From NCBI GenBank assembly GCA_027559495.1, contig JAMXSV010000015.1:744001-808000 (forward strand): a stretch of DNA of 64,000 bases, given 5' to 3'. Source of the DNA: Aurifilum marmelostoma (lineage: Eukaryota > Ascomycota > Sordariomycetes > Diaporthales > Cryphonectriaceae). The notes under the pieces are model-generated. The model did no database searches. It had not been told where the DNA came from and saw nothing but the letters and a program-made list of their open reading frames with translations. A program made the translations under genes and the position numbers. This document shows positions 20,419 through 31,436 of this stretch, piece after piece; within the stretch, counting starts at the first letter, position 1, and every line of letters begins with the position of its first letter.

Positions 20419-20836
20419 TCCGTGCCGCCGGTCGCCGCTAGCTGTCGTCTAGGTTTTGGGAGCTACATCTGTTCCCCATGAAGGAAATATAAAAAAAGGG
20501 TCGCAGATGCCTGGCCATCAATTTGGGCGAAACAGCTTAGCTTCTGTTCCGATCGAGGCAATATGTGAAGCATTTGAGAACTAAGCTGACGTCAGGGCAT
20601 AATATTGATGAAGATGATCGGTGTTAAAACCGATGCTGAGAAAGACGTGTGCTAACATAAATCATTAAATCATCAAGTACCTATCAATCGCTAAACATTA
20701 CAACAGCCCCTACCAGTACTAATACATGCTCGCAGCCCTCCGTCTCCTCGACGTAGTAGAAATGTCAAAACGCCAGCAATACAGGTCCAAAAGAACATAT
20801 AGAAGTCTCTGCCTTGCCTCTGACGGCTGCACGCAA
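20419..20836. other. Convergent 3' spacer
   Basis: Between the stops of the GNAT-like gene (plus) and the NTF2-like gene (minus). No gene seen. Confidence 0.5.
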
Positions 20837-21400
20837 TCACTCGGCATAGCCGACCAGCAGACTGCAGCATTCCCACTCGGCGCCAGCGGTCTGCCTCCAG
20901 ACCGAGGAGGTGACGGCCTCGACCTGCTCGTTGTCCTGGGCCTTGTCGCCCATCTTGTACAGGGTGACCCTGCACATGGTAGCCATGGACATGAGGCCGA
21001 TCTGGCTGACGACGCGCGTGTCCTTGTGGATGCGGTACGAGGTCCAGGGCTTGACCTTCTTGAGCTTCTCCTCGAGCTCGTCGCGGTCGGTGGGCTCGGC
21101 GGTGCCGAGGGTGACGGGGTCGATGACCATGCAGTCCTTGGCCATGTACTCGAGGACCGAGTCGGGCTCGTCGCAGTAGGCGCGCCACAGGAGGGTCTCG
21201 CAGTCGATGGCGTCGGCCAGGTTGCGCTTGGCGATGGTGTTGCGCTCCTTCTTGGGGGGCTTCTTGGCGCCGCGGTCGTGGGTCACGTCCGAGGGGGACC
21301 CGTTGAACATGCCGCCTACTTTGCCATGGGCCTGCATCTGTCCTTGCATCTGGCCCTGCATCTGGCCCGAGGGCTGGTTGGTGAGGCCGAGAAGAGACAT
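20837..21400 (-). CDS. NTF2-like/SnoaL-type fold protein with an N-terminal GQMQ repeat
   Basis: A single exon of 187 aa. Residues 10-25 are a short tandem repeat of Gly-Gln-Met-Gln units (three copies), then a basic linker (KKPPKKERN). From about residue 58 there is a helix-rich start (LADAIDCETLLWRAYCDEPDSVLEYMAKDC), a DPVTLGT turn, and alternating strands ending VWRQTAGAEWECCSLLVGYAE. This is the cone-shaped alpha+beta layout of the NTF2/SnoaL/DUF4440 superfamily. Members range from polyketide cyclases to scaffold domains, so no reaction is assigned. No targeting signal is seen. The upstream region has a T13 tract on the plus strand (A-rich leader in the sense direction). Confidence 0.7.
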   Translation of the reverse strand: MSLLGLTNQPSGQMQGQMQGQMQAHGKVGGMFNGSPSDVTHDRGAKKPPKKERNTIAKRNLADAIDCETLLWRAYCDEPDSVLEYMAKDCMVIDPVTLGTAEPTDRDELEEKLKKVKPWTSYRIHKDTRVVSQIGLMSMATMCRVTLYKMGDKAQDNEQVEAVTSSVWRQTAGAEWECCSLLVGYAE

Positions 21401-23759
21401 TTTGGTTGGGGGTTTTTTTTTTTTTGTTGGTGTGCGTGTGCGTGTGTGTAGATAGGAGATGGATAAGTTGTCAAGGTCTCGTGTTTAGGTTTCGCGGTAC
21501 GGAGTTACTTGTCTGTTCGAGGTGATATAAAATATAGGTTGATGATCGTATAAGTCGTCAGTGTTCTTGATTAGGAGAATTTAAACCAACGACAGTTAGA
21601 AGATACAGACAGTCTGGATGTCAAAGTGGTTTTATTTGGGGAAGAATGGAACAAGAAAAAAAAAAAAAAAAGAGATGACGAACCTCGTGCATCGAAGGAG
21701 GGGTATTCGTCACATAGAAATCTAAGGAACACCTGATACTACTCCTCTCTCACTTTTTTCAGCCATTTCATCATCATGAGGCCCTGGAAAACAGGATCTC
21801 GAGGAGGGCTGACGTCAAAATATCCCAGGGGTCCAGAAGACATGTGGGCCGATGCAGGGTTGCCTGGGTGGTGGGGGGGCCGTTGGAACAGAGAGGTACA
21901 TGGTTTTTGGCGGGCTACTTGTACAAATTGAATGTACTGCCTTGTGCGCACCTCGGAAAAGGGCAGCAAATCAGTTGTCAATTTTCAGAGTCAGCTATGC
22001 TAACTACTGGGCCGTGTACACGTACAGCAAAAAAATACTGCGTAATAACATAGTACGCACACTGCATGTGTATGTGTATTTCCTGCGCCAGTACTGCCTG
22101 AGGTCCCCCACCCAGTATCGCCAGATCGCCCCAGCTGACGATCTCGCTGGTCAGTCTGCACGGCATACATGTGTGGGCCCGCTTCTTGTTCACATCAGGG
22201 AATTTATGGATCATACTACACCTTCGTTCCGCTGACTACTGTAGCCGGCAATCTCTATGTTTCGCCATCTCGGAATGATCAGACCCAAGTGTTGTGATAA
22301 GAAAGAAAGCAATGTAGGTGGACAGCGTAGATGGTATCTAGGTACACAGCTCATATAGCCTGTACGGCCCAGAATTGCCGTCCCATTATTATATATACAC
22401 AGATAACCCACCGGTGCATGATTCTGCTGGGAACGCAGCGATGTAGAGCATGTAGTTCCTCGAGATTCGTCTGCTACATAACTTCACGCATTTGAATGCA
22501 ATGTCCTCGAATCATCCTTACTGAAGTTTCTGTGCGCGAGGATGGTGAGAGGCGGTCGGGTTTGTTTTATTTTCTTCACTGTAATGCACTCAGCCGACCC
22601 ATGACCCTCTTCGTGAAGTTTGACAGAACAAGGTCGACTATTTGAGAGTTTAATAAAATTGCCTTACGAAGGCGCAGCCATGCCGTGACAACTCCCAACG
22701 CAACCTAGGATATTCAAACACGTGTTTCCGCCGGCGAAGGTGGCTTGCCAGCTGCTCTTCGAAGGTTCATTTACCTTACATGTACGTGTTTGGTAGGGTT
22801 TGATGACATATGGGCACCATTAGAGGCATCATAAGGTCCGTGAAAATACAACGGATAGGTATGCGGGCCGGGCGCTGGTTGTGGATTGGGCTGGCGGCTC
22901 GTGCGGGTGAAGGAGGAGTGAATGATTCCGGCGGACAGTAGTGGTGGCCTTGACACAGCAATTTAATTTACATCGCAGAAAGTTTCCATTCGTAACCCGA
23001 TCCCAAAGACACGTTGAGGGCGCTGAAGGCAGCACAAAACCCAGAGCGCACAGCTTTAGTTTCGACCATGTGTATATAGTAGGAGGAACCACGCGCAGTA
23101 GAACGCATAGAAGCAAAGGAAACGCTATTCCCGATCGGGCCTCGGCTACCCGCTCAACGCAAGCAGAGACAGATGCAAGGCTAAGTACTTTGTAAAGTCG
23201 CCGATAATTAGCAGCCCCCCTTCAATAGGCCAATAGAGTTTGGAGGATCTCTCTGAATCCTACATCGGGCATTTTAGATACCACAGAGTCAGTACTGTGA
23301 GGGAATGGCTTTGCTATGCTCTGGCCGTTCGGGGGTCTAGTAGACGTTGGAAACTCTAAGTGACTGTTCCCTTTTGTAGAATAAATTTTTGTTTTGTCTT
23401 TCTAGTGACTTTTTATATTAGGTTTGACTTGGGAATTCGCTCTGACGGCCAGTATCAACACCATCAACAGTCTTGTCGTCGACATCTTCAACGACCTCCT
23501 CCCAGAAAACTCCCGATATATTCCCGTGAGAAGGACCAAAAATTACCGAAAGGTACCTCCTCGCCATTTCCGTCCACGAAAAAGAAAAACTGTCACAGGA
23601 AAGAAGAAAAAAACCAAAGAAAAAAACCAAGCTTTTTTACGCAGCCTTTTTTTCTGGGTGAAAACGAAATCGTTACCGAGAAATCCCATCTCTGTCATCA
23701 AATACAACAACTTGCCCCCCGGAGAAAAAAGAAAAAAAGAAAGAAAAAAAAAGAAAACC
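21401..23759. other. Intergenic, 2.4 kb, divergent promoters
   Basis: Divergent upstream regions of the NTF2-like gene and the thioesterase gene. Poly-A tract at 21655-21671. The last ~200 bp before the thioesterase ATG is extremely A/purine-rich (AAAGAAA-type, especially 23729-23757), likely the 5' leader. Open frames here show no coding signature. Confidence 0.45.
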
Positions 23760-24653
23760 ATGTTAGAAGCCGAGAACCCCAGTCTCATCTTCAAGCCGGC
23801 AGATGGCAACCACCCAGAAAGCCTCCGGTCCCAGGTACCCCTCGTCCTGATCCACGACGGCGGCGGCACCTCGTTCGCCTACTACTGCCTCAACCCCCTC
23901 GGCCGCCCGACCTACGCCCTCCACAACCCGCGCTTCTACTCGCGCAAGCCCTGGGCCGGAGGCATCCCGGAGATGGCCCGCCACTACGTCGAGCTCCTGC
24001 GCAGACGGATCCCGCGCGGGCGCATCCTGCTGGGCGGCTGGTCGCTTGGCGGGATCCTGGCCGTCGAGATGGCGCGGCTGCTGGCCGCGGACCCGGTCCA
24101 CCAGGTCATCGGCCTGGTCATGGTCGACAGCATCTGCCCCTCGGGCTTGCGCACCCAGCGCCGACGGCAGCACTTGGCGGGCAGGCGGGTGGTGCCGTTC
24201 CGGGGCGCGACAGGGGTGGGCACAAAGCGGGAGACCATCGAGCGGGTGCAGTGGTGCTTCTCGGAGGCGGTGCGGGCGCTGGAGACCTATGAGCTGCCGA
24301 GATGGGCCGGCGAGGACGACGAGGACGACAAGGACACGGTGGCCACGGAGGAGGAGGAATACGACTGCTGTCCGCCGGCCATACTGCTCCGTGCCGAGGA
24401 GGCCGTGCCCGTCGAGCTCGACGAGGTGAGCCTGGTCGACACGGCTCGAGATGATCTCGCGCTCGGGTGGGACGATTACAGGCGAGACTTCTTCACGAGG
24501 ATCATCGACGTCCCGGGCCACCACTTTAGTGTCTTTTCTTGGGACAATGTGGATACGGTGTCGGCCAGGCTGATGGAGGCGTGCAAGAGGCTCGAGGTGA
24601 TGGCACGTCGGAGGGATGACAAGTCCAGCTCGAGGGAGCTTCGATCGAGATGA
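23760..24653 (+). CDS. Stand-alone thioesterase, alpha/beta hydrolase
   Basis: A single exon of 297 aa. The start is set at the ATG after the purine-rich leader; the frame is open further upstream but that stretch is low-complexity Lys/Arg. The fold elements are visible: PLVLIHDGGGTSF with the oxyanion turn, the nucleophile elbow GGWSLGG (Ser about 95), the VMVDSICPSG strand with an Asp, and the catalytic His in VPGHHFSVF near the C-terminus. The family is like the thioesterase domains that release products from polyketide and non-ribosomal peptide synthases, and like type II editing thioesterases. No synthase gene lies in this window, so the partner is unknown. An acidic loop (EDDEDDKD..EEEE, about 182-198) is inserted in the lid region. 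Confidence 0.85.
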   Translation: MLEAENPSLIFKPADGNHPESLRSQVPLVLIHDGGGTSFAYYCLNPLGRPTYALHNPRFYSRKPWAGGIPEMARHYVELLRRRIPRGRILLGGWSLGGILAVEMARLLAADPVHQVIGLVMVDSICPSGLRTQRRRQHLAGRRVVPFRGATGVGTKRETIERVQWCFSEAVRALETYELPRWAGEDDEDDKDTVATEEEEYDCCPPAILLRAEEAVPVELDEVSLVDTARDDLALGWDDYRRDFFTRIIDVPGHHFSVFSWDNVDTVSARLMEACKRLEVMARRRDDKSSSRELRSR

Positions 24654-26497
24654 TGAGATATGTTATTTTTTTTTTGTCTGATTTTCTTTATCATAAAAGC
24701 ATCTTATGAAATGTTTCTGGTATAGAGAGAGCGAGGATGTCTGAGGAACAGGTTAGGAATCGCCCTCGGCGATGACAATGGTTCAAACCAACCTGTCAAC
24801 AGTGCTGGGGTTGCAACGGCATTCGCTGAGACAGAAGAGACGACACCATCCTCTGCACATAGCATACAGCGACCTCGACGGCTATGCTGTTCATAAGCCA
24901 AGTACATTCTGAATTATTCAATCGAACCTCCTAGATATATTCTAAGCCATCGGATCTCTCCGATCCAGTTGACCTTGATGCGTGGATACCCACGAACAAC
25001 AAAGCATGAAACCAACGAAAAGACAGCCAGCAAATCCGGAGACACACAGCTGAGAATTGCTGACTCGTCGTCCCCCTTGTCGGTGAAGCCGAGCATCATA
25101 CGTGTGCTCGGACTTTGTCCCCAAGATTTCTCGTCTTTTCTTCTGTCGGAGTCGCGGAAACGGAGGCTCTCCGTGTGTCGTCTCGTTACTCTCTCTCGCT
25201 GTAAGCAGTGGTCATACGCCGACCGGGTTGGGTTCAGCCGTGACTTAGTACATACCGTAGCACTGAGAGGCCTTTGCAGGATCCATCTTCACGAGGTAAC
25301 ACTCAGCCCACGCATGCAGATCGCCGCTCCTGCGGATGGTCGAAGAGGTAACTCTGCTGCGGACTCCGCTCAAGCATTGATCAGGTAGAGATCCAAATTC
25401 GCTTTTTTAACTTTGAACAACACAGCAAGAGAGAGAAAGGCAGAAAAGGAAAAAAAAAAAAAAGAGCAAAAGGTCTGGAAGAGTCGCCTGTTCACCTTGT
25501 AGAAAGGAAGGATTCCGAAGGCCAAGCAACTGCGGCACCCGCACCGACCTTTACAAGGACCCACGGGCAGAAGAGCAGCGGTCAGCCCGTTCACAGCCTA
25601 AAAAGCCAGCGCATACGGGTACCACGACCACGGCATGGTTCTTTTGGTAAACCGATCCATTGTTGACCCGGGCACTCTGGGGAAAGAGAGAAGAGAGAGA
25701 GAAAAAGAAAAATATTCCCCACGTAGAGGTCCTCGCGCAACCAAACAAGATAGTAAGCATATACCATAACCTTGCATTAGCGCCCCCGCCTCGCTTTCCA
25801 CTGCCGTAACAAATTCCGGGGCCGTCTGGTCACCTGTGACCATGCAGCCGTTGGGATGTTGTTCGAATACGAACCGTCGATCGTCCTGGCCGATGGAAGT
25901 CCGGGACGATCGATACGAGACACCCATGCATTTCCCCGCTCTCCTTCGCCCTGGGCTCTGTATAGGCGCTTTGTTGTCTTGTCTTCTTTTTGCGTCTTGT
26001 CTCTAGTCTACCGGCAGCCACCCGACGGAGGGCCTTGGACTGGTGACTAGAGTGCAGCCTCTTGTGAACCTCGTGATGTGATTCCTTCCGCCTTGGGCCT
26101 TGTCTTGTCTTGGAGTGAGAAAGAGGTCCGTATAGAGAAGAAACAAGTTGCAGTGCACCATGTAGTATGGGGCAGCTGCAGAGGATGAGCCGCTGCTAGG
26201 GCTTATTGAATGGAGCCGTGAGGACCCCCGGGCTCCGCATGGGGACAGAGTGACGACCGCCAAGAATAAGAGAAGTGGGCGTGGGTGGTGCCATCACAAC
26301 GTTGCCTCGAGAAGGGAATACGGTATCGAGTGCGGGAGAGACACAGACAGATGGGGTAACGAGATGCTGGCATCTTGCGTGGCGGCTCGATGCTACATGA
26401 TACTTGGTTGTTGTCGAATGGGGACAAGCCAGGTTGTTTGTGTACACGTCGGCTTGCCTTGTAACGTAGACGTATGTTGCGGAAGACGAGATTCACG
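24654..26497. other. Intergenic, about 1.8 kb, no gene seen
   Basis: Thioesterase 3' region and distal cerato-platanin promoter. Poly-A tract at 25451-25464 and a GA-rich stretch at 25681-25710. No protein-like frame is found on either strand. Confidence 0.45.
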
Positions 26498-26505
26498 TAT
26501 AAATA
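26498..26505 (+). promoter_or_regulatory. TATA box of the cerato-platanin gene
   Basis: A clear TATAAATA lies 164 bp before the ATG, followed by a C/T- and CA-rich leader. Strong TATA boxes are usual for highly and conditionally expressed secreted-protein genes. Confidence 0.55.
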
Positions 26506-26661
26506 CCTTGCTGGCCACCCGCTGATGAAGGTCGTTGGCTGGTTTGGATCATCACCCTCATCCAACAAAGCACTCTTCACTCGCTCTCAGACCTCCTCTC
26601 TCACAGCTTCAGGCTTCGCGTCAACTATAGTCTCGACTAGATCACCACCATCACCATCAAA

Positions 26662-27203
26662 ATGTTCTTCTCCAAGGTCCTCAGCATCGTCGCCCTGGCC
26701 GCTGCCGCCAGCGCTCAGAGCTCCGTCAGCGGTATGTTCTGATATCCCTCCCCCCTCATTCGAATCCCCGCTGACATCGTGAGCAGTGTCCTACGACACC
26801 ACCTATGACAACTCTGGCCTTGACCTGAACACCGTCGCCTGCTCGGACGGCACCAACGGCCTGGTCACCAAGGGCTTCACCACGGCCGGCACCCTGCCCG
26901 ACTTCCCCTACATCGGAGGTGCCCCTGCCGTTGCAGGCTGGAACTCTGCGAGCGTAAGTCCAGTTTATCACCTTCTATCCTCAACATGAATCAGATGCTG
27001 ATGCACAACTATTCCAGTGCGGAACCTGCTGGACGCTCACCTACAACGGAAAGTCCATCAATGTTCTGGCTATCGATGTCGGCCAGGGCGGCTTCAACAT
27101 TGCTGAGGCGGCCCTGAACGCCCTGACCAACAACCAGGCTGTGGCTCTGGGTCGGGTCACCGCTACTGCTACGCAGGTTGCCTCCAGCGTGTGTGGTCTG
27201 TAG
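26662..27203 (+). CDS. Secreted cerato-platanin family protein
   Basis: Three exons, 26662-26731, 26787-26953 and 27018-27203 (140 aa). The first 18 residues (MFFSKVLSIVALAAAASA) are a signal peptide. The mature protein begins QSSVSVSYDTTYDN and holds the family landmarks: CSDGTNGL, GFTTAGTLPDFPYIGG, SCGTCWTLTYNG, LAIDVGQGGFNIAEAALNALT. The four conserved cysteines form two disulfides (CSDG / CGTC / final CGL). Members are small double-psi beta-barrel proteins that bind chitin oligomers, loosen polysaccharides and are recognised by plants as elicitors (Epl1/Sm1/cerato-platanin). Both introns have good signals (branch GCTGAC in the first). Length equals the family norm. It is probably abundant, as a TATA box and biased codons suggest. 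Confidence 0.95.
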
Positions 27204-27491
27204 ATGAGCATCGTGAGGGCTGGGTGCGGAACCTGCAGAGGGTGTTCCCCTGATGAGCTGCAGGCAAAGCAATGACTTTTAGGGCTTCTTAATGTATGAT
27301 GATTGAAGGACGTCACATCATGACTTGTATATAGCATCCATCGGCGTAATTTGAAACTGTTGTCGTGGACACTCTTGACGCTCAATCATGAGAACTGGAT
27401 CTGGCGGCGTGCTAGAAGGTGAATAAGACGACCACACTTGGCCCAAACACCATGAGCAAGGTGAGTTGAATCTCGGTTTCAGCGGACAACC

Positions 27492-28529
27492 TCATGCATC
27501 TCGCTGACCTGTCAGGCCAAGAAGGGCTGACCGCAGGAAACCCGCCACATCAGAGAGCATGTCCACAGAAATTGCATGGCCCAAGCCGTCGTAAGCCTTC
27601 CATACAACAGGCCCAAGGCCGAGACGGGGAAGAATCTTGGATGTTGTCCTGCCTTCCTGGACGTGGATTTGCTGATCGTCCTGTCCATGGCAGAGGAGTA
27701 TGGGTGTCGTGCCTTGAGCGCGCTGGGCAACCCGGCATTCTTCCTGGGGTAGCTCGATCTCGTCTCGCAGCCATTCTGTCACCGCCGCGAAACTCGGTCT
27801 ATCTTCGGTCTTGCCGGCTTCCAGAGTCGCTGTTTGCTCGAAAGGGTCAAAGACGTCTTCTTCGTCATCTCTCATACTATCATCACCATCAGCGCAGGCG
27901 ACCTCGTCGAGACGCTCTACAATCTGCGTCTGATAGGGCAGCCTCCCGGCCATGCCCACCACGCCCCCCAGCTCGCCGTCGTCCCACAGAAGCGCAGCGA
28001 CCAAGCTTGCCGCTGCTCCCTGACTGAACCCTCCCAGCACGACACCCTGCGCGCTGCCCAGGATTCTCACTTCCGCCGCCACCAACTCGTGCAGGAATCT
28101 AACTGTGTCACTGAGCCCGGGGGTCTGCAGACCCTCGTCGTACCGCGCGTCCACAACGTCACCAGACAGCTCCGGGTTGCAATGCCAGTCGTCGAACCAC
28201 TGGCGGACGATGCTGCGCCTGTAGACGGTCGCGCGCTGCTTGCGGCCCCAGGGGAAGATGAACTTGGCGTCTGGGAGGGCCTCCTGGAAGGACGTGGGCG
28301 GCGGCGTCCTGGCCGCTGCTGGGCTCCGTGAGGTGGTGGTGGGCACGGTGTTGTGGTCTTGCAATTCATGTACGAAGCTGGGTAGCTTGTGGAGGTGGGC
28401 ACCCAGGATTTCCGTGCTGAAGGCGTCCGCCCTGCTGCCGCGACCGTGGAGCAGGATGACGCTGTGCTTGTGGGTACCAGAGAGAGGCGGCAGGACGAGG
28501 GGCTCCGGAAATGTGTCGTCAAGAGGCAT
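27492..28529 (-). CDS. Acyl-protein thioesterase/carboxylesterase-like hydrolase
   Basis: A single exon of 345 aa. The start is the ATG at 28529; the open frame upstream has no homology-like content. It is an alpha/beta hydrolase of the phospholipase/carboxylesterase (APT1) group: SVILLHGRGSRA, PWGRKQRATVYRR, WFDDWH, the nucleophile elbow GGFSQGAAAS, the Asp in CHGQDDQQIH and the His in GLGHAISVDM. It is longer than yeast/human APT1 (about 230 aa) because of an insert after the GMAGRLPY region with an acidic stretch (DGDDSMRDDEEDVFD) and another insert near residue 55. Such enzymes cleave acyl thioesters from proteins or act on lysophospholipids. The exact substrate is unknown. It is cytosolic, with no signal peptide. 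Confidence 0.85.
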   Translation of the reverse strand: MPLDDTFPEPLVLPPLSGTHKHSVILLHGRGSRADAFSTEILGAHLHKLPSFVHELQDHNTVPTTTSRSPAAARTPPPTSFQEALPDAKFIFPWGRKQRATVYRRSIVRQWFDDWHCNPELSGDVVDARYDEGLQTPGLSDTVRFLHELVAAEVRILGSAQGVVLGGFSQGAAASLVAALLWDDGELGGVVGMAGRLPYQTQIVERLDEVACADGDDSMRDDEEDVFDPFEQTATLEAGKTEDRPSFAAVTEWLRDEIELPQEECRVAQRAQGTTPILLCHGQDDQQIHVQEGRTTSKILPRLGLGPVVWKAYDGLGHAISVDMLSDVAGFLRSALLGLTGQRDA

Positions 28530-29273
28530 CTTTGTGTGGCTTGAGTTGTTGAAGAAGAAATTGAACAGGACGCTCCGAGAGAGACAGAGAACGAAGACCT
28601 TCTTACATAGTTCAACGAAGTCGGGGCTTGAGTATTCAGCGAGAGGACTGGCAAGCAATCAGCCTCCAGCCTGGAGTCCCCACAGGTCTGCTGGCTTGCG
28701 CATTGCTGGTCTCACCTGCGTGGGTAGATAGATGTCTTTGCAGCGGAGAGACGAGAATGATGGGGTTGCCTCTATTGCAACCAAAAAGGCTGGCCCCACA
28801 AGATCACGGTTGATCCATCGCCATAACGAAGTATCAAATCAATCTTGTTGAGCACAAGACTTTGTCAACTCCGGGGTCAACTCCGGGGTCAGTTCTAGGG
28901 TCTTCGTCTACCGCATGCCAGTATCTTCCCACAGGGGTAATGATACTAGCTGATCACTGAACAGCACCCAATCAACGTGCCTCAATAGCGCGTAGCCCAC
29001 TACACCACCTGACTGAACCCCCCGGGCGATCTTATGCCCCAGTAATGCAGCCGCTGTGCACCTGCGTCACAAGCCCCCCTACGTGACGACGACTCCTCTT
29101 CAAGGCTGCATTGCCACACCCATCAACCATCCTTCCCAACACCTCGACTACTCTTGACAATCCTTTGTCGTGGAGGTCCTACAAACGAGATGACGATATT
29201 GTCGTCCACATAAAGAGCTCTTTCCCTATACCTGAAGCAATCAGCGGCTTTGACCGTTCAGCTCGGCCTCAAG
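28530..29273. promoter_or_regulatory. Divergent promoter region, hydrolase and RNase T2
   Basis: 744 bp between divergent start codons. It contains a short direct repeat (AACTCCGGGGTC twice, about 28867-28890, with a degenerate third copy). No other clear element. Confidence 0.4.
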
Positions 29274-30313
29274 ATGCCCTCCATCCGCGCAGTACTGGCC
29301 TACGCCAGCAACTTCCTGTCCCAGATTCCCATCCTGCAGGACTTACCGAATCCATTTCAGTCCTCTGTCAGCTCTGGCCTGCATGGTATCGGCGAGACCT
29401 TGTCACACCCTAGTAGCAGCAGCAGCAGCAGCAGCAGCAGCAGTCTCACGGGCGGCGTCGACGTCACTGCCTACGAACCCCTCAGCGGCGCACCCTCTTG
29501 TCCCATCAATGGACCTCTCAGCTGCCACAACAGCACGCCAGTCGCGGGCGACCAGTCGTGCTGCTTCATCTATCCAGGTGGCAGAATCCTGCTGACGCAG
29601 TTTTGGGACCGCGAGGTTCATGTCGGTGGCGCGGAGGAGGACTGGACTCTTCACGGGCTCTGGTAAGCGTTTCATCCCCCCCTTCTCTCGGTGTCTTCCT
29701 GGGTAAGGAATAGAATAGAATAACTGATGGATCTCCTTGGGATAGGCCCGATCTGTGCGACGGTACCTACAACACCTACTGCGGCATGGCACCCAGGTTC
29801 ACCAACATAACCTCCGTGCTGTCCTCCTACAACCAGACCGACTTGCTCGCCTTCATGGACCGGTATTGGGTCGCCGACCGTGGCTCAAACGCCAACCTGT
29901 GGATGCACGAGTACAATAAGCACGCCACCTGCATCAACACGCTCGCCCCCTCCTGCTACCAGCCAGGCTACGCCGCTGGACAGGAAGTTGTCGACTACTT
30001 CACCCGCGCCACGGGCCTGTTCAAGATGCTGGACACGTACACGGCCCTTGAGCTGATGGGCATCACCCCTCATGCCAGGCGCCACTACCCGCTCGAGGAC
30101 GTGAGGGCCATCCTTGAGCAATTCAGCGGCGGCAAGGTGGTGCTGCGATGCGGAGGGCGCAGGCGAGACGAGCTCCACGAGGCCTGGTATGTCTATTTTG
30201 TCCAGGGTAGCCTCCAGACGGGCGAGTTTGTGCCGGCGCAGGACTATGGGGCGCATGGGGATGCAAACAACTGTGTCCCATGGGTTAAATACTTGCCGAA
30301 GAAATACAAGTGA
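29274..30313 (+). CDS. Ribonuclease T2 family enzyme
   Basis: Two exons, 29274-29662 and 29746-30313 (318 aa). The intron (GTAAGC..GATAG) splits the Trp of the first catalytic block. CAS1 is WTLHGLWPDLC and CAS2 is LWMHEYNKHATC, giving the two catalytic His plus Glu and Lys. The position after the second His, usually Gly, is Ala. Many cysteines are placed for disulfides (SCPINGPLSCHN, SCCF). RNase T2 enzymes cut single-stranded RNA via 2',3'-cyclic phosphates in vacuoles or outside the cell. The N-terminus (MPSIRAVLAYASNFLSQIPIL) is only a weak signal peptide. A run of 11 serines precedes the catalytic domain and is encoded by an AGC microsatellite. Confidence 0.93.
29414..29443 (+). repeat. 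(AGC)10 coding microsatellite
   Basis: Ten AGC units encoding part of the poly-Ser linker of the RNase T2. Length variation would alter linker length without frameshift. Confidence 0.9.
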
Positions 30314-31377
30314 AGGTCAAGAGGGAAAGATGAACCCGTCGTGGCGTTCTAAGTCTTTTCCAGTTGGTGTTTGGCGTTCGGGAGGCAATGGCAAGATGGG
30401 ATCAAGGGGTTAGATTTTTCTTGGAAGAGATGGCCAGAGTGTCTTCTCGAATGTGAGCTATTCGCGCTCATGCCATGGTTCACAAGGCTTGATCTGGCTT
30501 TGCAATAGCTTGTTTCAATGCACCGGAGTTATGAGCTCCCAACATTTTCAGATACAGGCCCCGCCAGTTTCTTTCAGAGCGTGAAACCAAAGCCTCCTGC
30601 CATCACAGCGCAGTTCCCACGGCCTTACGACAACGACGACGAGGAGGACGGCGAGGACGGTGAGGACGACAACGATACCACGTGGCGGAACCTTGCGCCC
30701 CATCTTCTGCCCATCTCCCACGTGGCCGTCCTCCGCTGCTGGACCTTCCCCCGCGATCCACATCTGAACCGAGCACGCTGCGTCCACCTGTCCACCCGGC
30801 CGGGCTGGGTTTCCCCACTCTGCTTCTCGGTCTCCGTCCGATGCTACTCCTCCTCGGCCCGTGTAAGCTTCGTGACGTGACGAGCCTGGCCCACCCAAGC
30901 CTTTAGCGCGAGGCTGTCTCATCAACCTTGGGGCCGAAAGGTGAGAGAGACACATGGGCTCTCATACGCGGGTGTCCTGCTCAGATAAAGCCCATCTGAC
31001 GTACGGTCTGAATAGGATAACTGTATAGGGGATCCGTTGTCCACGCTGATAGTGGCAAGTCTGTACAACGAACACTGCATCCTCATGCACTCACTCTTCC
31101 AGAATTCGTCGACAAGCCGCCGAGGGAGAAGGAGAGAAGAGGAACAGGGCAGCGGGGTTCGTTGGATGAGTTGCACTGGGAAGCAGCTCTTCTTGAGAGA
31201 AAGAAACAAGTGATGGCAGACAAGACTGGCAGATGGATCTGTAACCCCTGCGGAAACGTGAGGACCAGAAATCGAGACCATCGAGCGTATCATGGCCTAG
31301 GGTATGGCTGACTCCATCTCACTCAAGTTCATGCATTACAATGGTATCTGGCGATCGACTGCATACTCGAATCGTCC

Positions 31378-31383
<6 letters not shown>

Positions 31384-31428
<45 letters not shown>

Positions 31429-31436
31429 TGTGTGTG
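31384..31436. repeat. (TC)n(TG)n compound microsatellite
   Basis: About 13 TC units run directly into about 13 TG units. Confidence 0.95.

Noticed and set aside
26758..26775. ATTCGAATCCCCGC resembling a tRNA T-loop/B-box
   Set aside because: It lies in the first intron of the cerato-platanin gene, with no acceptor stem or other tRNA arms around it.
30518..30880. A 120-aa ATG frame with an acidic run, downstream of the RNase T2 gene
   Set aside because: There is no recognisable domain, no splice continuation and odd composition after the acidic run; left as part of the gene-free stretch.
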